Positions 21,422 through 33,889 of a stretch of 64,000 bases of DNA are shown here, piece by piece. The notes beneath the pieces were generated by a model. The model did no database searches. It saw only the letters and a list, made by a program, of their open reading frames with translations, and had not been told where the DNA came from. The stretch's first letter is position 1. Every line of letters begins with the position of its first letter. The stretch is taken from assembly GCA_954871525.1 (NCBI GenBank), contig OX940861.1, positions 41,243,201-41,307,200 on the forward strand. Direction: 5' to 3'. This DNA is from Parietaria judaica (lineage: Eukaryota; Streptophyta; Magnoliopsida; Rosales; Urticaceae). The position numbers were made by a program, and so were the translations under genes.

Positions 21422-22690
21422 ATGTCGTCATCATATCTACCAGCCACCACCGATTCAATTGTTGAGGCTCTAGAAGCCAAAACCCCATCGGAATCCATCG
21501 CTCTACTGTACCGTGTTCTTGAAAACCCGTCCTCTGCATCTGAGGCCCTAAGGATAAAGGAACAGGCCATCATGAACCTCTCAGACCTTCTCAGGCAAGA
21601 ATCTCGGGCTGAAGAACTCAGGAACCTCCTGACCCAATTGAGGCCTTTCTTCAGCTTGATTCCCAAGGCAAAGACCGCCAAGATTGTCCGTGGAGTCATC
21701 GATGCAGTGGCTAAAATACCCGGAACCTCTGATCTTCAGATCACCCTCTGTAAAGAGATGGTGCAGTGGACCCGCTCGGAGAAGCGGACGTTTCTACGGC
21801 AGCGAGTGGAGGCCAGACTCGCCGCTCTTCTGATGGAAAGCAAGGAGTACTCGGAAGCCTTGACTCTGCTCTCGAGCTTGGTCAAAGAAGTGAGAAGACT
21901 CGACGATAAGCTTCTCCTCGTCGACATTGACTTATTGGAGAGCAAGCTCCACTTCTCTCTGAGGAACCTTCCCAAGGCAAAAGCCGCTCTCACCGCCGCC
22001 AGAACAGCCGCAAACGCCATCTATGTCCCTCCAGCTCAGCAGGGCACCATTGACTTGCAGAGCGGAATCCTTCATGCAGAAGAAAAAGACTACAAAACGG
22101 CGTACAGTTACTTCTTCGAGGCGTTTGAAGCTTTCAACGCTCTTGAAGATCCACGGGCCGTGTTCAGCCTGAAGTACATGCTTCTGTGCAAGATCATGGT
22201 GAACCAAGCCGACGACGTCGCCGGAGTTATATCGTCCAAAGCCGGAATGCAGTACGTGGGACCAGAGCTCGATGCCATGAAAGCCGTCGCCGGTGCATAC
22301 TCGAAACGGTCTCTGAAGCTTTTCGAGACCGCTCTGAGCGACTTTAAGGCTCAGCTAGAGGAGGACCCGATCGTCCACAGGCACCTTTCGTCTCTCTATG
22401 ACACCCTCATGGAGCAGAATCTTTGCAGGTTGATTGAGCCCTTCTCCAGAGTGGAAATTACGCATATAGCCGAGCTGATTGAACTGCCTGTTGATCATGT
22501 GGAGAAGAAGCTGTCGCAGATGATTCTCGACAAGAAGTTCGCTGGGACTTTGGACCAGGGTGCTGGGTGCCTCGTCATCTTCAACGATCCGAAGACCGAC
22601 GCGATATATCCGGCGACGTTGGAGACGATCACAAATGTTGGCAAGGTTGTGGACAGCCTTTACGTCAGATCTGCCAAGATTATGGCCTGA
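21422..22690 (+). CDS. RPN6: 26S proteasome regulatory subunit RPN6 (PSMD11)
   Basis: Uninterrupted frame of 422 residues from ATG at 21422 (MSSSYLPATTDSIVEAL) to TGA. The frame is open upstream to 21374, but that part is intron and leader, so the ATG after the 21395 splice site is chosen. RPN6 is a lid subunit of the 19S regulatory particle; it bridges lid and 20S core in cytosol and nucleus. N-terminal two thirds are TPR-like helical repeats (KIPGTSDLQITLCKEM, LLVDIDLLESKLHFSLRN). The C-terminal PCI/winged-helix part spans about residues 230-390 (FEAFEAFNALEDPRAVFSLK, then IEPFSRVEITHIAELIELP). Length matches plant RPN6 (about 420). No intron interrupts the coding region. Well preserved and very likely functional. 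Confidence 0.96.
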   Translation: MSSSYLPATTDSIVEALEAKTPSESIALLYRVLENPSSASEALRIKEQAIMNLSDLLRQESRAEELRNLLTQLRPFFSLIPKAKTAKIVRGVIDAVAKIPGTSDLQITLCKEMVQWTRSEKRTFLRQRVEARLAALLMESKEYSEALTLLSSLVKEVRRLDDKLLLVDIDLLESKLHFSLRNLPKAKAALTAARTAANAIYVPPAQQGTIDLQSGILHAEEKDYKTAYSYFFEAFEAFNALEDPRAVFSLKYMLLCKIMVNQADDVAGVISSKAGMQYVGPELDAMKAVAGAYSKRSLKLFETALSDFKAQLEEDPIVHRHLSSLYDTLMEQNLCRLIEPFSRVEITHIAELIELPVDHVEKKLSQMILDKKFAGTLDQGAGCLVIFNDPKTDAIYPATLETITNVGKVVDSLYVRSAKIMA

Positions 22691-22920
22691 AGGGTTCGGA
22701 TGTCAGTGATGTCATCTTAAACATGTTTTGCGGGTTCTACCGTGTCTCTGGACCAGATAATGCAACTTTTAATCGGCCTTTCTGTCGGGATTTTTCACCA
22801 TTGGTTATTTTTGTTCAGAATTAGTTTTCTCAGTCGCTCATGAGATTTGTTTGCTTTTTTCTTTTCAGGTTCCTTTTTACTTTAGTATCCGTAAAATTTT
22901 ATTTACCCAGAATTTAATCC

Positions 22921-23098
22921 AACTTAATGTACGCCCTGACGTTAGCCCTGACGTTAGGAGAATTTATTTATATAATTTGAAAATTATGCTCTGAAAATTA
23001 TTTCACGTTATTAAACTTAATGTACGCCCTGACGTTAGGAGAATTTATTTATATAATTTCAAAATTATGCTCTGAAAATTATTTCACGTTATTAAACT
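22921..23098. repeat. Tandem duplication downstream of RPN6
   Basis: Two direct copies (period about 93 bp) starting AACTTAATGTACGCCCTGAC and ending ATTTCACGTTATTAAAC. The first copy has an extra internal CCCTGACGTTAG unit. About 230 bp after the RPN6 stop, so probably just beyond its 3' UTR. Confidence 0.85.
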
Positions 23099-23329
23099 GA
23101 TGATAAGCCACTTTTCTACACTTTCATCTTCATGTAATGAAGAATGATATAATAAATATATTTTTGATAGTTTTTTTATCAAACCCTCAAATAATATTTT
23201 GCATAAGACTTCATTAGGTTAGGATTGGCCCTCATCGACACTGGAAAACAGTGCATCCAAAATTAATTTTTTGATATTTAAATCCGTCTGAAAATCATAA
23301 TCGGTAAGTCAGTAGAGGTGAAACTCGCG

Positions 23330-23403
23330 TCTTCGCGCTTTGTCGCGACCTAATCGCCGGAAGTCGCCGGTCCAGCCGTCGCGATGCGTCACGTCGCGAT
23401 GGC

Positions 23404-23440
<37 letters not shown>

Positions 23441-23570
23441 GTGAGAGAGAGAGTCGCGATTATGCAGCTCGTCGCGACTGGTCGCGATTTTCGACGCCGA
23501 ATCGCGAGACTTCGCGAAGCTCCAGTGGAAGTCGCGAGACGTCGCGAATGGCAGAAGCTCGTCGTGAGTT
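23330..23570. other. Dense TCGCGA cluster with GA microsatellite
   Basis: About nine TCGCGA palindromes and a TTCGCGAA lie in roughly 230 bp, interrupted by a (GA)n run at 23405-23438. The open frames on both strands (about 60-70 residues) are low-complexity products of the repeat and show no family. CGCG-core motifs can bind plant CAMTA factors, but the density suggests a simple degenerate repeat. Confidence 0.55.
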
Positions 23571-23599
23571 TCACCTCAGGTTACTACTTTTAGTGTCAA

Positions 23600-25540
23600 T
23601 TATGTATTACCACGTGGGGTATTTTTATAAAGATTATTTAATAAAGAAAAATTAATTAATTAATTAATTATTTCTTTATTAAATAAATCAATTTTGAAAC
23701 CATAACACCCTCCGGAGACCCGTTTTCGTAAAATGAGGTGTCTAAAAGCTCCTAAAAATATCAAAATACTCAAAAACGCCATAGAATAGTCGAAAAACTC
23801 CCCCGACACCCTAAAAAGGAGCCACGAGCACTTTGGGTTGGCCCCACACGCGCCACAGGGGCAGCAGCGCGCGCCATTGGGTCGCTCCACGCGCCCCACA
23901 GGCTCCCCACGCGCCTGCGCGTTAGACACAGGAAAGCCGCGCATGAGAGCTCTGATGGACACGTGGGTTGCGGCAATAGGTCGACCACGGTGCGGGGACC
24001 AGAAAAACTATATGATTTTGCCATGGGGGCCTCCCGGAACACTTTTTAATTGCATATAGACCCTCCTATAAATAAGAGCTCGGTTCAGCGGTAACTCGTT
24101 CAAACTCATTCAAAACTGCTCTCTTCACTTCTAAAACTCCCGCTCTCTCAAATACTCTACTAATGTTGAGCGTCAGAGGTGAATACGGGGGCATCCCAGA
24201 TTCGTAGACGGAGGAGCCGGTTAGAGCGGGAGCCCTAGAGAAAATCCTGGCTTGATTTACGACCTTCCCTGTTAAGGTTTTGGATCCAGGAGATCGTCGT
24301 TCTATCCCTTAGTCTTATATCTCGTGGAGGTTGTATGCGAAGGCTTATTCCGAGCAGAAAATGCTCCAAAGGAACACGAGTAGAGAGCCCAGAAGATAAA
24401 TGACCCGAGCAAATCATAGGAACCACATCAGCCCGAAGCAAAAGGCTACAGCCCAGGCCCGATTAGGCCTGCTATCCTAAAAAGCTCAGAAACTCGTCCC
24501 GCGTAGAAAATTGCCATAAAGGGATCCGAGCAGGAATACGTTCCCAGCCAAGAAGTCCGAGCAGAAACGCACCAACCAAGCATTGGAACCCGGGCAGACC
24601 AAGTTAACAGCCTCAATTCAAACCTCTAGAGCCCGACCAGGAAAATCGCCACGACCAAGATTCAAACTCCCACGATGACAAGTCAAAGTCCACCACTGCG
24701 CAATCCTTTCAGAAAGTGGCCCACGTGTCAGCTCGACAACAAGTCAAATTCCGAACTCGAAGCCACTAGTAACGTCCACTACCAACGGGCAGAAATTGAA
24801 GGTCTATAAAAGCAAGAAGACAGCCCCATCACACGCACGCAAGCATTTACTTGGAGAGAAAAGATTCTGTAAGATTTGTATTTTTCAGAGTGTTTTCATC
24901 TTTTCTTCTGATCATCACGGAATTGGCTTGTGGTTCTGATTGATCTTTTTCAAAATCAATAAACTTACAGAGGACGTAGTCAACTACCGCATTGGGACGA
25001 ACCTCTCTAAAAAACCTCTGGTGTTTTGTTTGTTTCATTTTCCATCTTTTTGTTTCATCTTTTTGTTATTGTCGAAAATATTGACAACGCGGAGGTCAAG
25101 ATCCACAAAGTTCTTAGCATCCTCGAATCGAAATCCCATTCACAATTCATGTGACTGTTGGTGTGCGAAACCACATCAACAGAGGTATACTGATTTTGTG
25201 GATAGACCGGAGGACCCGACCAGGGCCGGTGATACGGGTAGAGGGTTTGATTTACCAGGATCCACTGAAGGCTAGTTTGTGACTTTCCCTACGTGGAGAC
25301 CAGATCTGAGTGGCGTCCTAAGCCTGTAACCCGGCCTTGTCCATTCAAGGCCTAGCGATGTCAAGTAGCGGAGAGCCCGGATCGCGGTCCATGATCAGCG
25401 GAGGGCCCGTCTGGCCCAAGGTGCCAGGGATCCATGCCCAAGAGCCAACAAAAGTCAACAAAAGACATTGGGCCCGGTCCAACACAAGCAATTGGGCCGC
25501 TACAGTGTGTGATCTAATTTTTAGCATCAACACCACATTT
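23600..25540. other. LTR-like promoter remnants, no coding region
   Basis: Two LTR-promoter-like blocks: TATAAATA at 24067-24074 followed by a CT-rich leader, and TATAAAA at 24805-24811 followed by a leader, an AATCAATAAA poly(A)-like signal at about 24955 and CGAACCTC-type sequence seen in plant Gypsy LTRs. Matching LTR partners and target duplications were not found. The short open frames (for example 23838-24059) show no family. Confidence 0.4.
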
Positions 25541-28103
25541 TCAAAATATTTTTAAGATTTTTGCGTCCATTGATTGTAGTGCAACATATTTTAATTAGGT
25601 ACAATTTTGGAATATATATTGTGCCGGTAGTGTAAAATGAAAATCACATGCATAACATGGCATTCATAACTAATAGAAAGAATAAAATATATATATATAT
25701 ATAAAAAGAAAATCTACTAACAATAAATTACCTATCAAAAAAGGTTGGAAACAGAGAATCCTCTTTTTCTACAATTTAATCATTTATAATTTTTTTAATT
25801 CAACTTTCATTTTGAATTAAAAATTATCTAAAATTTGTAAATTAATACATATTCACTCGTTTGAATTAAATGCATATTTATTATTAGTGAGAGTTATAAT
25901 CTTAGTGGCTACATGATCTCTAATTGAATTGAATGTTCTTTATCTTATTTTAGCAATTTGTTGTTTGAATTAGATACATTGCATATTATGTGAGAGAGTT
26001 ACTCACATTATTTTGATATTTATAACATTTATGCCAGACTCAAAATAAAACGTTGTTATAATATATTTGTCTTTTGAACTGCTTGATGCATGCAAATTCA
26101 ATAAATTCTAACGTGTAATATATATATATATGTTTTATTATTATATATATATAGTCTTTAGAACTCCTTCATATTTGCTTTGATTAATTATTTTTCATCC
26201 TACCCAATCAATGATTCGATAAAAAAAACTTTACACCTTCTACAACAGTTATAACTTATAACACAAGACCAATATAAAAATATATCTTTTCTCTAACAAT
26301 CCTCTCTTGCATTTTCTGACTCGGCTTCCCATCTCTTCTCGCCCGTCGGTCGGACGTCACTGCTTCGTAGTTCTATGGCCCTCTACAACTATACTTTATT
26401 TTTCCGATCCTCAGTTAATTTGCAGCCCTCACCGGCTCTAAGTTTGTCGGCCCATTCCTAAGCCTTAATGGTTAGTATCCATCCTTTTTACTTTTGATGT
26501 TAAGCATAGTAGGTTTTTCACATTGCTACTTTGTTATTTCATTTAAATTCCTTGGCTTACGAGACTCATCTTTATTTATTTTACAAATATTCTTTTTTTG
26601 TATACGTAACAATTTATAACATGTGAGGCTCATGGTTTATTGACTTGAAAATATCTTTGGGTTAATGTTAGTTTTCTTTTTTGTATATATTGTTTCAGTT
26701 CCGAGATTAAACTTTTATCTCCAGTACCAAGTCCTGATCAATTGGAAAAATCCCGAGGTTTATACATTACGTGACATGTTTAAGGATATCAAAGAGCGCC
26801 ACTGAATTTCGGTAAAGATTTTTTTTTTTTTTTTAGTGTATAATTGTTGAGTTTTTTTTTTTTTTGTATGTTTTGTCTTTATTAATCAGTGATTCAATGC
26901 TCCATACCAGCATCGGGTTAACTCCATCTACTTAATCTATATATAACTTCGATTGAATCCATAATCATGTACATGAATCTGATTTGATTTTTTTTTTTAT
27001 CTCTGCGCAATTTTTTTTTTTGTTTCACACTTGACAGATCTCAATTCGTTGGACCTTAACCCGAGTCTCGTCGCCTTACTTGAGTTCATTAGTCCTCACC
27101 AGCCTTACTCAACTCTCTGTAAGTTTGACATGTAGTCATTTACAAGTGTATCACTTAAACAATTATCGGGATAATATAATATATGTTTGTATGTAAAGAT
27201 TTTTATATGCACTGATTTCACCATAAATAAGCATAGATATGGTTTTGTTTTTGTATTTTAATTTTTTTTTACTAATTTTATTAATATATATTTAGAAAAT
27301 ACATTTAATTAGATTATGTGTCTCATTCTTAAAAATGAATAAAGAAAGAGAGACTTAAATAAATATGAATACAATGAGAGATAAATCATAAAAATATAGA
27401 AAAATAAGATATTGAGTCTAATTAGTTTAAAAGAGAACATGAAATCTTTTTTGAAAACGTAAATCAATGCTATATATCTATAAAATAAAATAAAAATTGG
27501 TATTCTAAATTCATAAAGTAATGGATCTTAAGGAATATTTATAAGTTCTTAAAAAAATTGTGTTTTATAGACTTTTGCATTGTCAAAAATTGATATGAGA
27601 TGACGGTAATTTTCCTTTATGTATTTAAACAAATGATAAAAATTGCCAGCTCCCCGACAGATTAATTTTTCCCTTATTCTTAATAAATATCGCATCATTT
27701 GCTATTTTGTTACATGTTTCTTTTAGACTTTTATATTCATATTCATCATCAATAAAATTTACAATAGTATTATCACAAATATTATCCAAATTAATGTTTA
27801 GGCTGTGAAAGTGTCCGATTTCATTACATAATCTAAAAAAAAAACTTTCATCAAATTTTTTTATACAACATTATAGGTAAATTAATATTAATAAAAACAT
27901 AATAAATTGTACATTAACTTATACATAGCAAAAAAAAATATTTTTTAATTTATTCTTTCAGTTATATAATGATTGTGGATAAGAACATAAAAACTCAAAC
28001 AGACACTACTTTTATTTTATTTATTCACATTTTTCTTATCAATATATATAATTACCTTTTACTATAATAATTGCGTTCAAATATACGGCTAGGGATAGCA
28101 CGC
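25541..28103 (+). other. AT-rich, probable Helitron body; no gene
   Basis: About 2.5 kb of AT-rich sequence without any recognisable coding region. Because it leads up to a Helitron 3' terminus, part of it is probably the body of a non-autonomous Helitron. The 5' TC end could not be placed. Confidence 0.4.
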
Positions 28104-28134
28104 CACCGCGCGAAGCGCGGTGCCCGTCCACTAG
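28104..28134 (+). mobile_element. Helitron 3' terminus
   Basis: Stem-loop CACCGCGC-GAA-GCGCGGTG (28104-28122), eight spacer bases, then CTAG (28131-28134) followed by T. A GC-rich hairpin just before a terminal CTRR, inserted before a T, is the diagnostic 3' end of rolling-circle Helitrons. Helicase/Rep coding sequence is absent in the window, so it is non-autonomous. Confidence 0.75.
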
Positions 28135-29032
28135 TATTGATAAAAGGAGTAAATTGCACCTAATTAAAACCGTAAGGAATACAATTATGTCAATTACTCT
28201 AAAAGCATAAACAACTCAATCGAATAATACAATTCTTTATCTAACTTAACACATAAAATACACCAAAAAGTTAATTTTTCAATCAATTACAAAAATAATT
28301 GTTACAATTGAAGAATTGACTAGTTTAATATATAAAATCATAATTTGTAAAAACTTACTACAATATAATTTTATAATCATAAGTAAAAAAAAAATGAAAA
28401 ATGAGGGAAAACAAGAGTTCAGAGCTCATATGAAACTTGTTTCCATAACATGAAAGAAATAACAAACAAGGTTTAGTTTCATATCAACGACTCAAAACGA
28501 TATAGAGAGAGTATTATCGTAAGCAACTTGTCACGGCACGAACCCGACATGTGACACGAATTGCCACCTTATACAAAAACAACACATTGCCCAAAAGCGG
28601 AAATATGATTTCCTAAAAATATCCCACATTGGCTTGCTTTTCTAAGAACAATTTTCCCATCTCAAAAAGGTGGCTTTCAATTGTATAACACTTCACAAAT
28701 ACATTATACATTGGGTTAGGAAAAAACTGAGAAAATAAACTCGGTTTTCTTTTCGACATCTTTAGCATCGTTTCTTATTAACTTGCCTAAGAAGACGGCG
28801 GAACTTTACGAAGGCCAAATTTCAAGACAACAGTGCCTTCACAAGAACTACTCAATAAACGGAAGAGCAAAAACAAATTAACAGCCAAAGAACAGGGAAA
28901 CTAATACCCGGGAAGCATATTATACACGAAGCCGGTGAAAGCTTCGAACAGCTCGTAAAGAAAAGCTTTCCATGTATTGCTAATGAACTTACAATCAATA
29001 AGATACATTACAAAGCCTACCTTGTCCCATAA
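28135..29032. other. Intergenic plus ECT 3' UTR
   Basis: AT-rich sequence, no gene. The part nearest 29032 is the likely 3' UTR of the YTH gene on the minus strand. Confidence 0.5.
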
Positions 29033-31675
29033 TCAGCTGGTCTGAGAGGACGTGACCGGTGATGCTGCGATGGAGTCTTCAACAGCAGCACCTGCTTTTT
29101 CACCGAGGGGAGCTTCTTTGGTGCTCTCGTCTAAACGAACAACTTGAGCGAAACTCTTGGACATCTGCTTGATGAAACCGCCAGGTGTCACGACAGGGTT
29201 TCTCTGATCGGTTTCGTTCATCGCGCCGACAGCGATGAGGCTAGCTTGCTGCCGGGCCTTCCTCTCTTGCATCGCTTTCTGTCTGTCTTCGTAGAACTCG
29301 AAATCATCAAGAATGGACATATCGGTCTCATAATTTTTGAAAATCTTGAGCATCTCGATGCCTTGCTCTAACTTTACCTGAAAACACAATACAATACCAA
29401 GCAAATTAAAGTTATGAATTACATCTACGAGGTAATTCCCGTTTTAGTAATGTTCTTGAGTAAGTGTTACCATTTTCCCTATTGTTTTTACCCTAAAACC
29501 TAGAGAGAATCTAAAGAGATTTGACTAACTAATTTACTAAATAATACTTAAGTTTCCTTTTCATTGCTTAGGGATTAAAAATAAAACCGAGCATTACAAC
29601 TTAATGGGCTAGGTCAGAACCCTAAACATAATTAAACAATATAGCATAATAAATAACAAGATATAATTAAATAACATAGATAAAATAAAAAATTGAAAAC
29701 GTCCATAACCGATGGTTTGATGGACCTAAACAAATTTTAGAAATAAAAAATCACCTCTTGCGTGTCCCGACTGTTGGTTACGGGCTTGTTGTCGTTATTC
29801 TCAAGCACGATATGACGAAACTGGCTGTTAGGGACGTCTTTAATGATATGCCACTTCACTGGAAACTGGCCGCTCCATTTATCTTGCTGCCAATAATCGA
29901 CGCTCTTGTCGAAGTCAACAGGGCCCACCATTTCAGCCACCCCACAGAATTGAGCACTGGCATTGACCTTCATGTTATCATCACAAAATCAAACATTATA
30001 CATTTCACATTATAAAGAGATAAAAGAGTTTTCGTGCAAAAAAAAAAAAAAAAAACAAACAAACAAACAAAATTTATCTTTTTTTTAGAATATGCACTTA
30101 CCGAAAAGAGAAGAAAGACAAGGCAAGCCTCTGGACTGTCCTTTGCTTCACGAAACGCAGCATCTAACTTTCTATTTCCATTTGGCGTGCTGGCCCACAC
30201 GCCGTATTTAATGCTCTTGTGCACGTTATCTTCACTATAGGATTTGATGATGAAGAATTTAGCGTCACTATAGTCCGTTAAGAAATCCAGGTGATTGCAC
30301 GATTCACCGTGCACCTTAGCAATGGCTGCATTTGGCTTGTTATTTTCTGCAGAGGTGCCATCGGCCATGGCTAGATTCTTCGGCTTTGAGGCTCTCGGCC
30401 CTCGGTTCTGCTCGTTTAGAACGTCTACAGGACCATTACAGCTGCATAGTGAAACACTACCTCTAACACGCCGTCTTCCATCATCAAGGGAAAGCCAATT
30501 ACGAGTACCCATTCCCATGTTGGAATAAGATGCGTTTGATTCTTGACCAAAATACCCTCTGCTATACGAGTTTGAGCCCGATCCGTACCCATATAGTGAT
30601 CTTTGGTGTTGGGAAGCCTGGAAAAATTAAAGAGCCCCGCATTATTATAAGAATACCAGTCTGTGATCAAAATATAAATAATGAAGATTTGTTGTCCTTA
30701 AAATTTGAGGTAAAGTAAATACAGGCTACAATGAAATAAAAAGTATCAAATTAGGACAAAAAAAGAGAAACAAACCATTCCAACATTCCCAAATGAGCCG
30801 ACCGGGTCAATCGGCTGAGGAGATACAGCTGGCGAAAAAGGATTCAACGGCCTCTGCCTTTCTGAGGGCTTTGACCAATCAGACCAAATTCCTCCCGATC
30901 TTAATCCATCAAAACCTTGCTGCAAATCGTGAAAACCAGGATTTCCGGGGAAACTCCCCCTCCCAAATGGCCCACCAGGCCTCGGCCCAAACCCCATGCT
31001 ATCGCATTGTTGGTCAACACCAAGCAATGCGGTCAACTCCGGCTGTGAAACTGGCGTAGGTGAAGATATATACGGCATGTTATGTGGGCCCAACTGCTGA
31101 TAATACGGTGGCCCGGAATACGGAAACTGCTGGGGAGAGTACATTTGTGCATCTCCGGCGGAGGGCAAAGGCGTCGTAACTGGCGAATAAGGACCGTATG
31201 GCATTTGGGGATTGTAACCGTACCCAGAATGGAACACAAGAGAAGGGTTTTCGTTGTAGAGACCCTAATTGAGATTCAAATCATTTTAAGTAAATTGGAA
31301 AAAGATATCAAAATATGGAAATGTAACAAAACAAGAAAGTACCCACAGGCGATCCGATTTCTAATCCTTCAGGGTTGAGATAATGTGAATACTCGTCCCA
31401 TTCTCCAGCTCCGTTTTCATAACCTAAACAAATCCAGTCAGCAGTCTGTTTCTTCATTTGTAACAATCGTAAACATAAATAATCACTGTCTACTGCACGA
31501 ATTCTGCTGAAATATCAAACCAACAAATCAAAAGAACAGCTAAGAAAACTACAATCAATCAAACCCAAATTAGAAATGGAAGTAAAAAGGAAATCGAGAC
31601 AAAGATTTCATGTGGAAACCCGGAACAAAACCACAGCCAGAGGGAGAAATTCACTGTGAACATAAGAGTGTTAAA

Positions 31676-31728
<53 letters not shown>

Positions 31729-33889
31729 GTGCAAAAATTATTTGGTGTCTAGGTCATAATTAACCCCAAAATGCCAATTAGACAAAGCCCTATTGGCCCG
31801 ATCCCTTTGCTTTCACCACAAAGCCCCCAAATATCCAATAAAATATGTTATACCGTGAAGCTAGATATGGGCCGGGCCAAGAAAAATAGATTCGGGTAAA
31901 AAAAATCTAACAAAAACACTTAAATTGCTATTAATTCTTTTTATTTTATTTTTATTATACCTAAGTCTGATTTTTCTTAGAGTAGATAAAATTCTAAAAA
32001 TCTTCACCAGATAAAAATATTAACCAACTCAAAACTTTAAACAAGATCGAACCTCTGTAGTAGAATGTCTGAGCTTGGGGAGCATAGATGTTTGGTGGAT
32101 AGACCGTTAGTTCTCCGCTGGATGCAACGGACCCCAACTGAACTCCTGAGTCCCTTGGATGACCGACGGCAGCATCTCGAGAAGGATCAGGAGAAACCGA
32201 CGTTTCAGTTTTTGACGAGTGTGGCTAAGAACGAAAGAGATATTAATCAGACAGGCTAAATAATTCAAAGTATATACATGCTGGGAAAACAAAGTAATCA
32301 AAAGAGCATTACAGAGAGCATAGAACTACCTGCTCCTTCAAGCTTTCTAGCTCCGAAGCTTTATCTTCTGCATCCATGATCAATAAGCTAAGCGACTTAG
32401 TAGATTCTTTGAAACACAGGTTCTACTAAGACTACAACAAATTGACCAACACCAAACCGAATTTTGGGACAGGAAAAATTGAAGCTATGAACGTGTGAGT
32501 AAACCCACTCGTCCATACCTATGCACACACAATGAAGGGCAGAATTTGAATATTTTTAAAATCCGGTTCAGAACCCGGGACTGAACAAAGTTTTGATGAA
32601 CATGTATATATAATGGCCACAAAAATGACGAGATCAAGTGTAAAGTAATAGAATACTGAGATAATTGATGATTTATCACTAGATGGTCTAAAAGGGCAAA
32701 AGGGGGATAAAAATCAGAGAGAACACAGAGATCGTCTTCAAAGTCTCCTACGAACTCTTTATGCAATTTTCCAAGAAGCTGAAAATGGACCATCGATACC
32801 GAACTCTTTGATTTTCCTCTGCGAGGCAAAGCCAATTGGGAACTATGTACTCATTATTACAGCAATACAATCAGGTAACGACACTCTCGCCTTTTTTTTT
32901 TTATCTTCTTACTCTCATCCCGATTCCGAAACTAATAAAGTCAATAAGTTTAGTCTTTGAAATGATCTGATTAAGTAATGAATAACCAAGTAGACTCACA
33001 AAATTATTACAAAATGTGGTTAGAATAAAAAATTAATGAATAATAATATTAAATAGATTGCAGATAGATTTGTTATCCTCAAACAAATTTGACTTTAATA
33101 TAGTCATATGTGGAACTTTATTAAATACATTGAAGCCTTTTTTTTTTTTAATGATCACTTTCGAAAAATACTGTTTCTTATACATACAACAAACATAATC
33201 ACCATAATGGATCGTACTTCATGATGTTCAAAAGGGCAGGCAAGTGAGAGTGAGACCCACAAGCAATCCCGTGGTGAGCGGGCGGGCAAATTTGCCCGCC
33301 CGTTAAAATTTTTAACCCTACCGTGTACCAGAATTACAGAGTGATAATGGATTGCTGAAGCTAGAAACACATCCTATTCTTCATCCTAAGAAGCTAAAAC
33401 TAGAAATAAACTCCGGAATTGGCGGTGAAAATCGTCTTAATCGTATATCGGACTGAATCGAAAGATCAGTAACCAGTGAGATCCACAACAAGTACCCACA
33501 CCAGATCCAAGATCACAGCCATTGTATTGCTCGCTAATCACTATCCATAACCACAGATCAAACCCAGAATTGTCTCGCAAACAAAGCACGCCCAATTCTC
33601 AACCAAAGCACGAAGCTCGAATTCATCGGACTAAGGCTCACAAGAACACGCAGAGACACAGAATTAGAAGCCCATCTTCTCATCAATCAGATCAAATCAC
33701 AGGAAAAGCAGAGCAGATTCAAATTAAATAAACATACTCGTCGATCATACACGAACCGAATCCAGCTGATTAAGCCAAAAACAAAACAATTTTGCTTTTT
33801 TGGGAGATGGGGTTGGTGAAGAAGAGCGTACCAGTGATACTGCGATCTGGTCCCAGCTGTGGAGGCTCAGTTGTTGTTGTTGCAGCCAT
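29033..33889 (-). CDS. ECT5: YTH-domain m6A reader, ECT5-like
   Basis: Minus-strand exons: 33832-33889, 32330-32406, 32053-32224, 31347-31423, 30776-31264, 30102-30617, 29755-29967 and 29033-29377. They total 1947 nt, 648 residues, all phases consistent. The protein binds N6-methyladenosine in mRNA in the cytoplasm. A long Tyr/Gly/Pro/Gln-rich region ([37 protein letters not shown]) is followed by the YTH domain ([64 protein letters not shown]). It has the tryptophans expected for the methyl-adenine cage in VWAST and WQQDKW. The C-terminal tail is acidic/Ser-rich. The first exon ([13 protein letters not shown]) is inferred from an ATGGCT context and matching phase. A start at 32377 ([16 protein letters not shown]) would give 619 residues. 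The ECT5 name rests on remembered synteny with At3g13060. Confidence 0.88.
31682..31726. repeat. GA microsatellite
   Basis: (GA)n of about 45 bp within an intron of the YTH gene. Confidence 0.9.
33279..33302. repeat. Perfect 24-bp GC-rich palindrome
   Basis: CGGGCGGGCAAA followed by its exact reverse complement, inside the first YTH-gene intron. Probably the end of a DNA transposon remnant; no partner end found. Confidence 0.7.
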
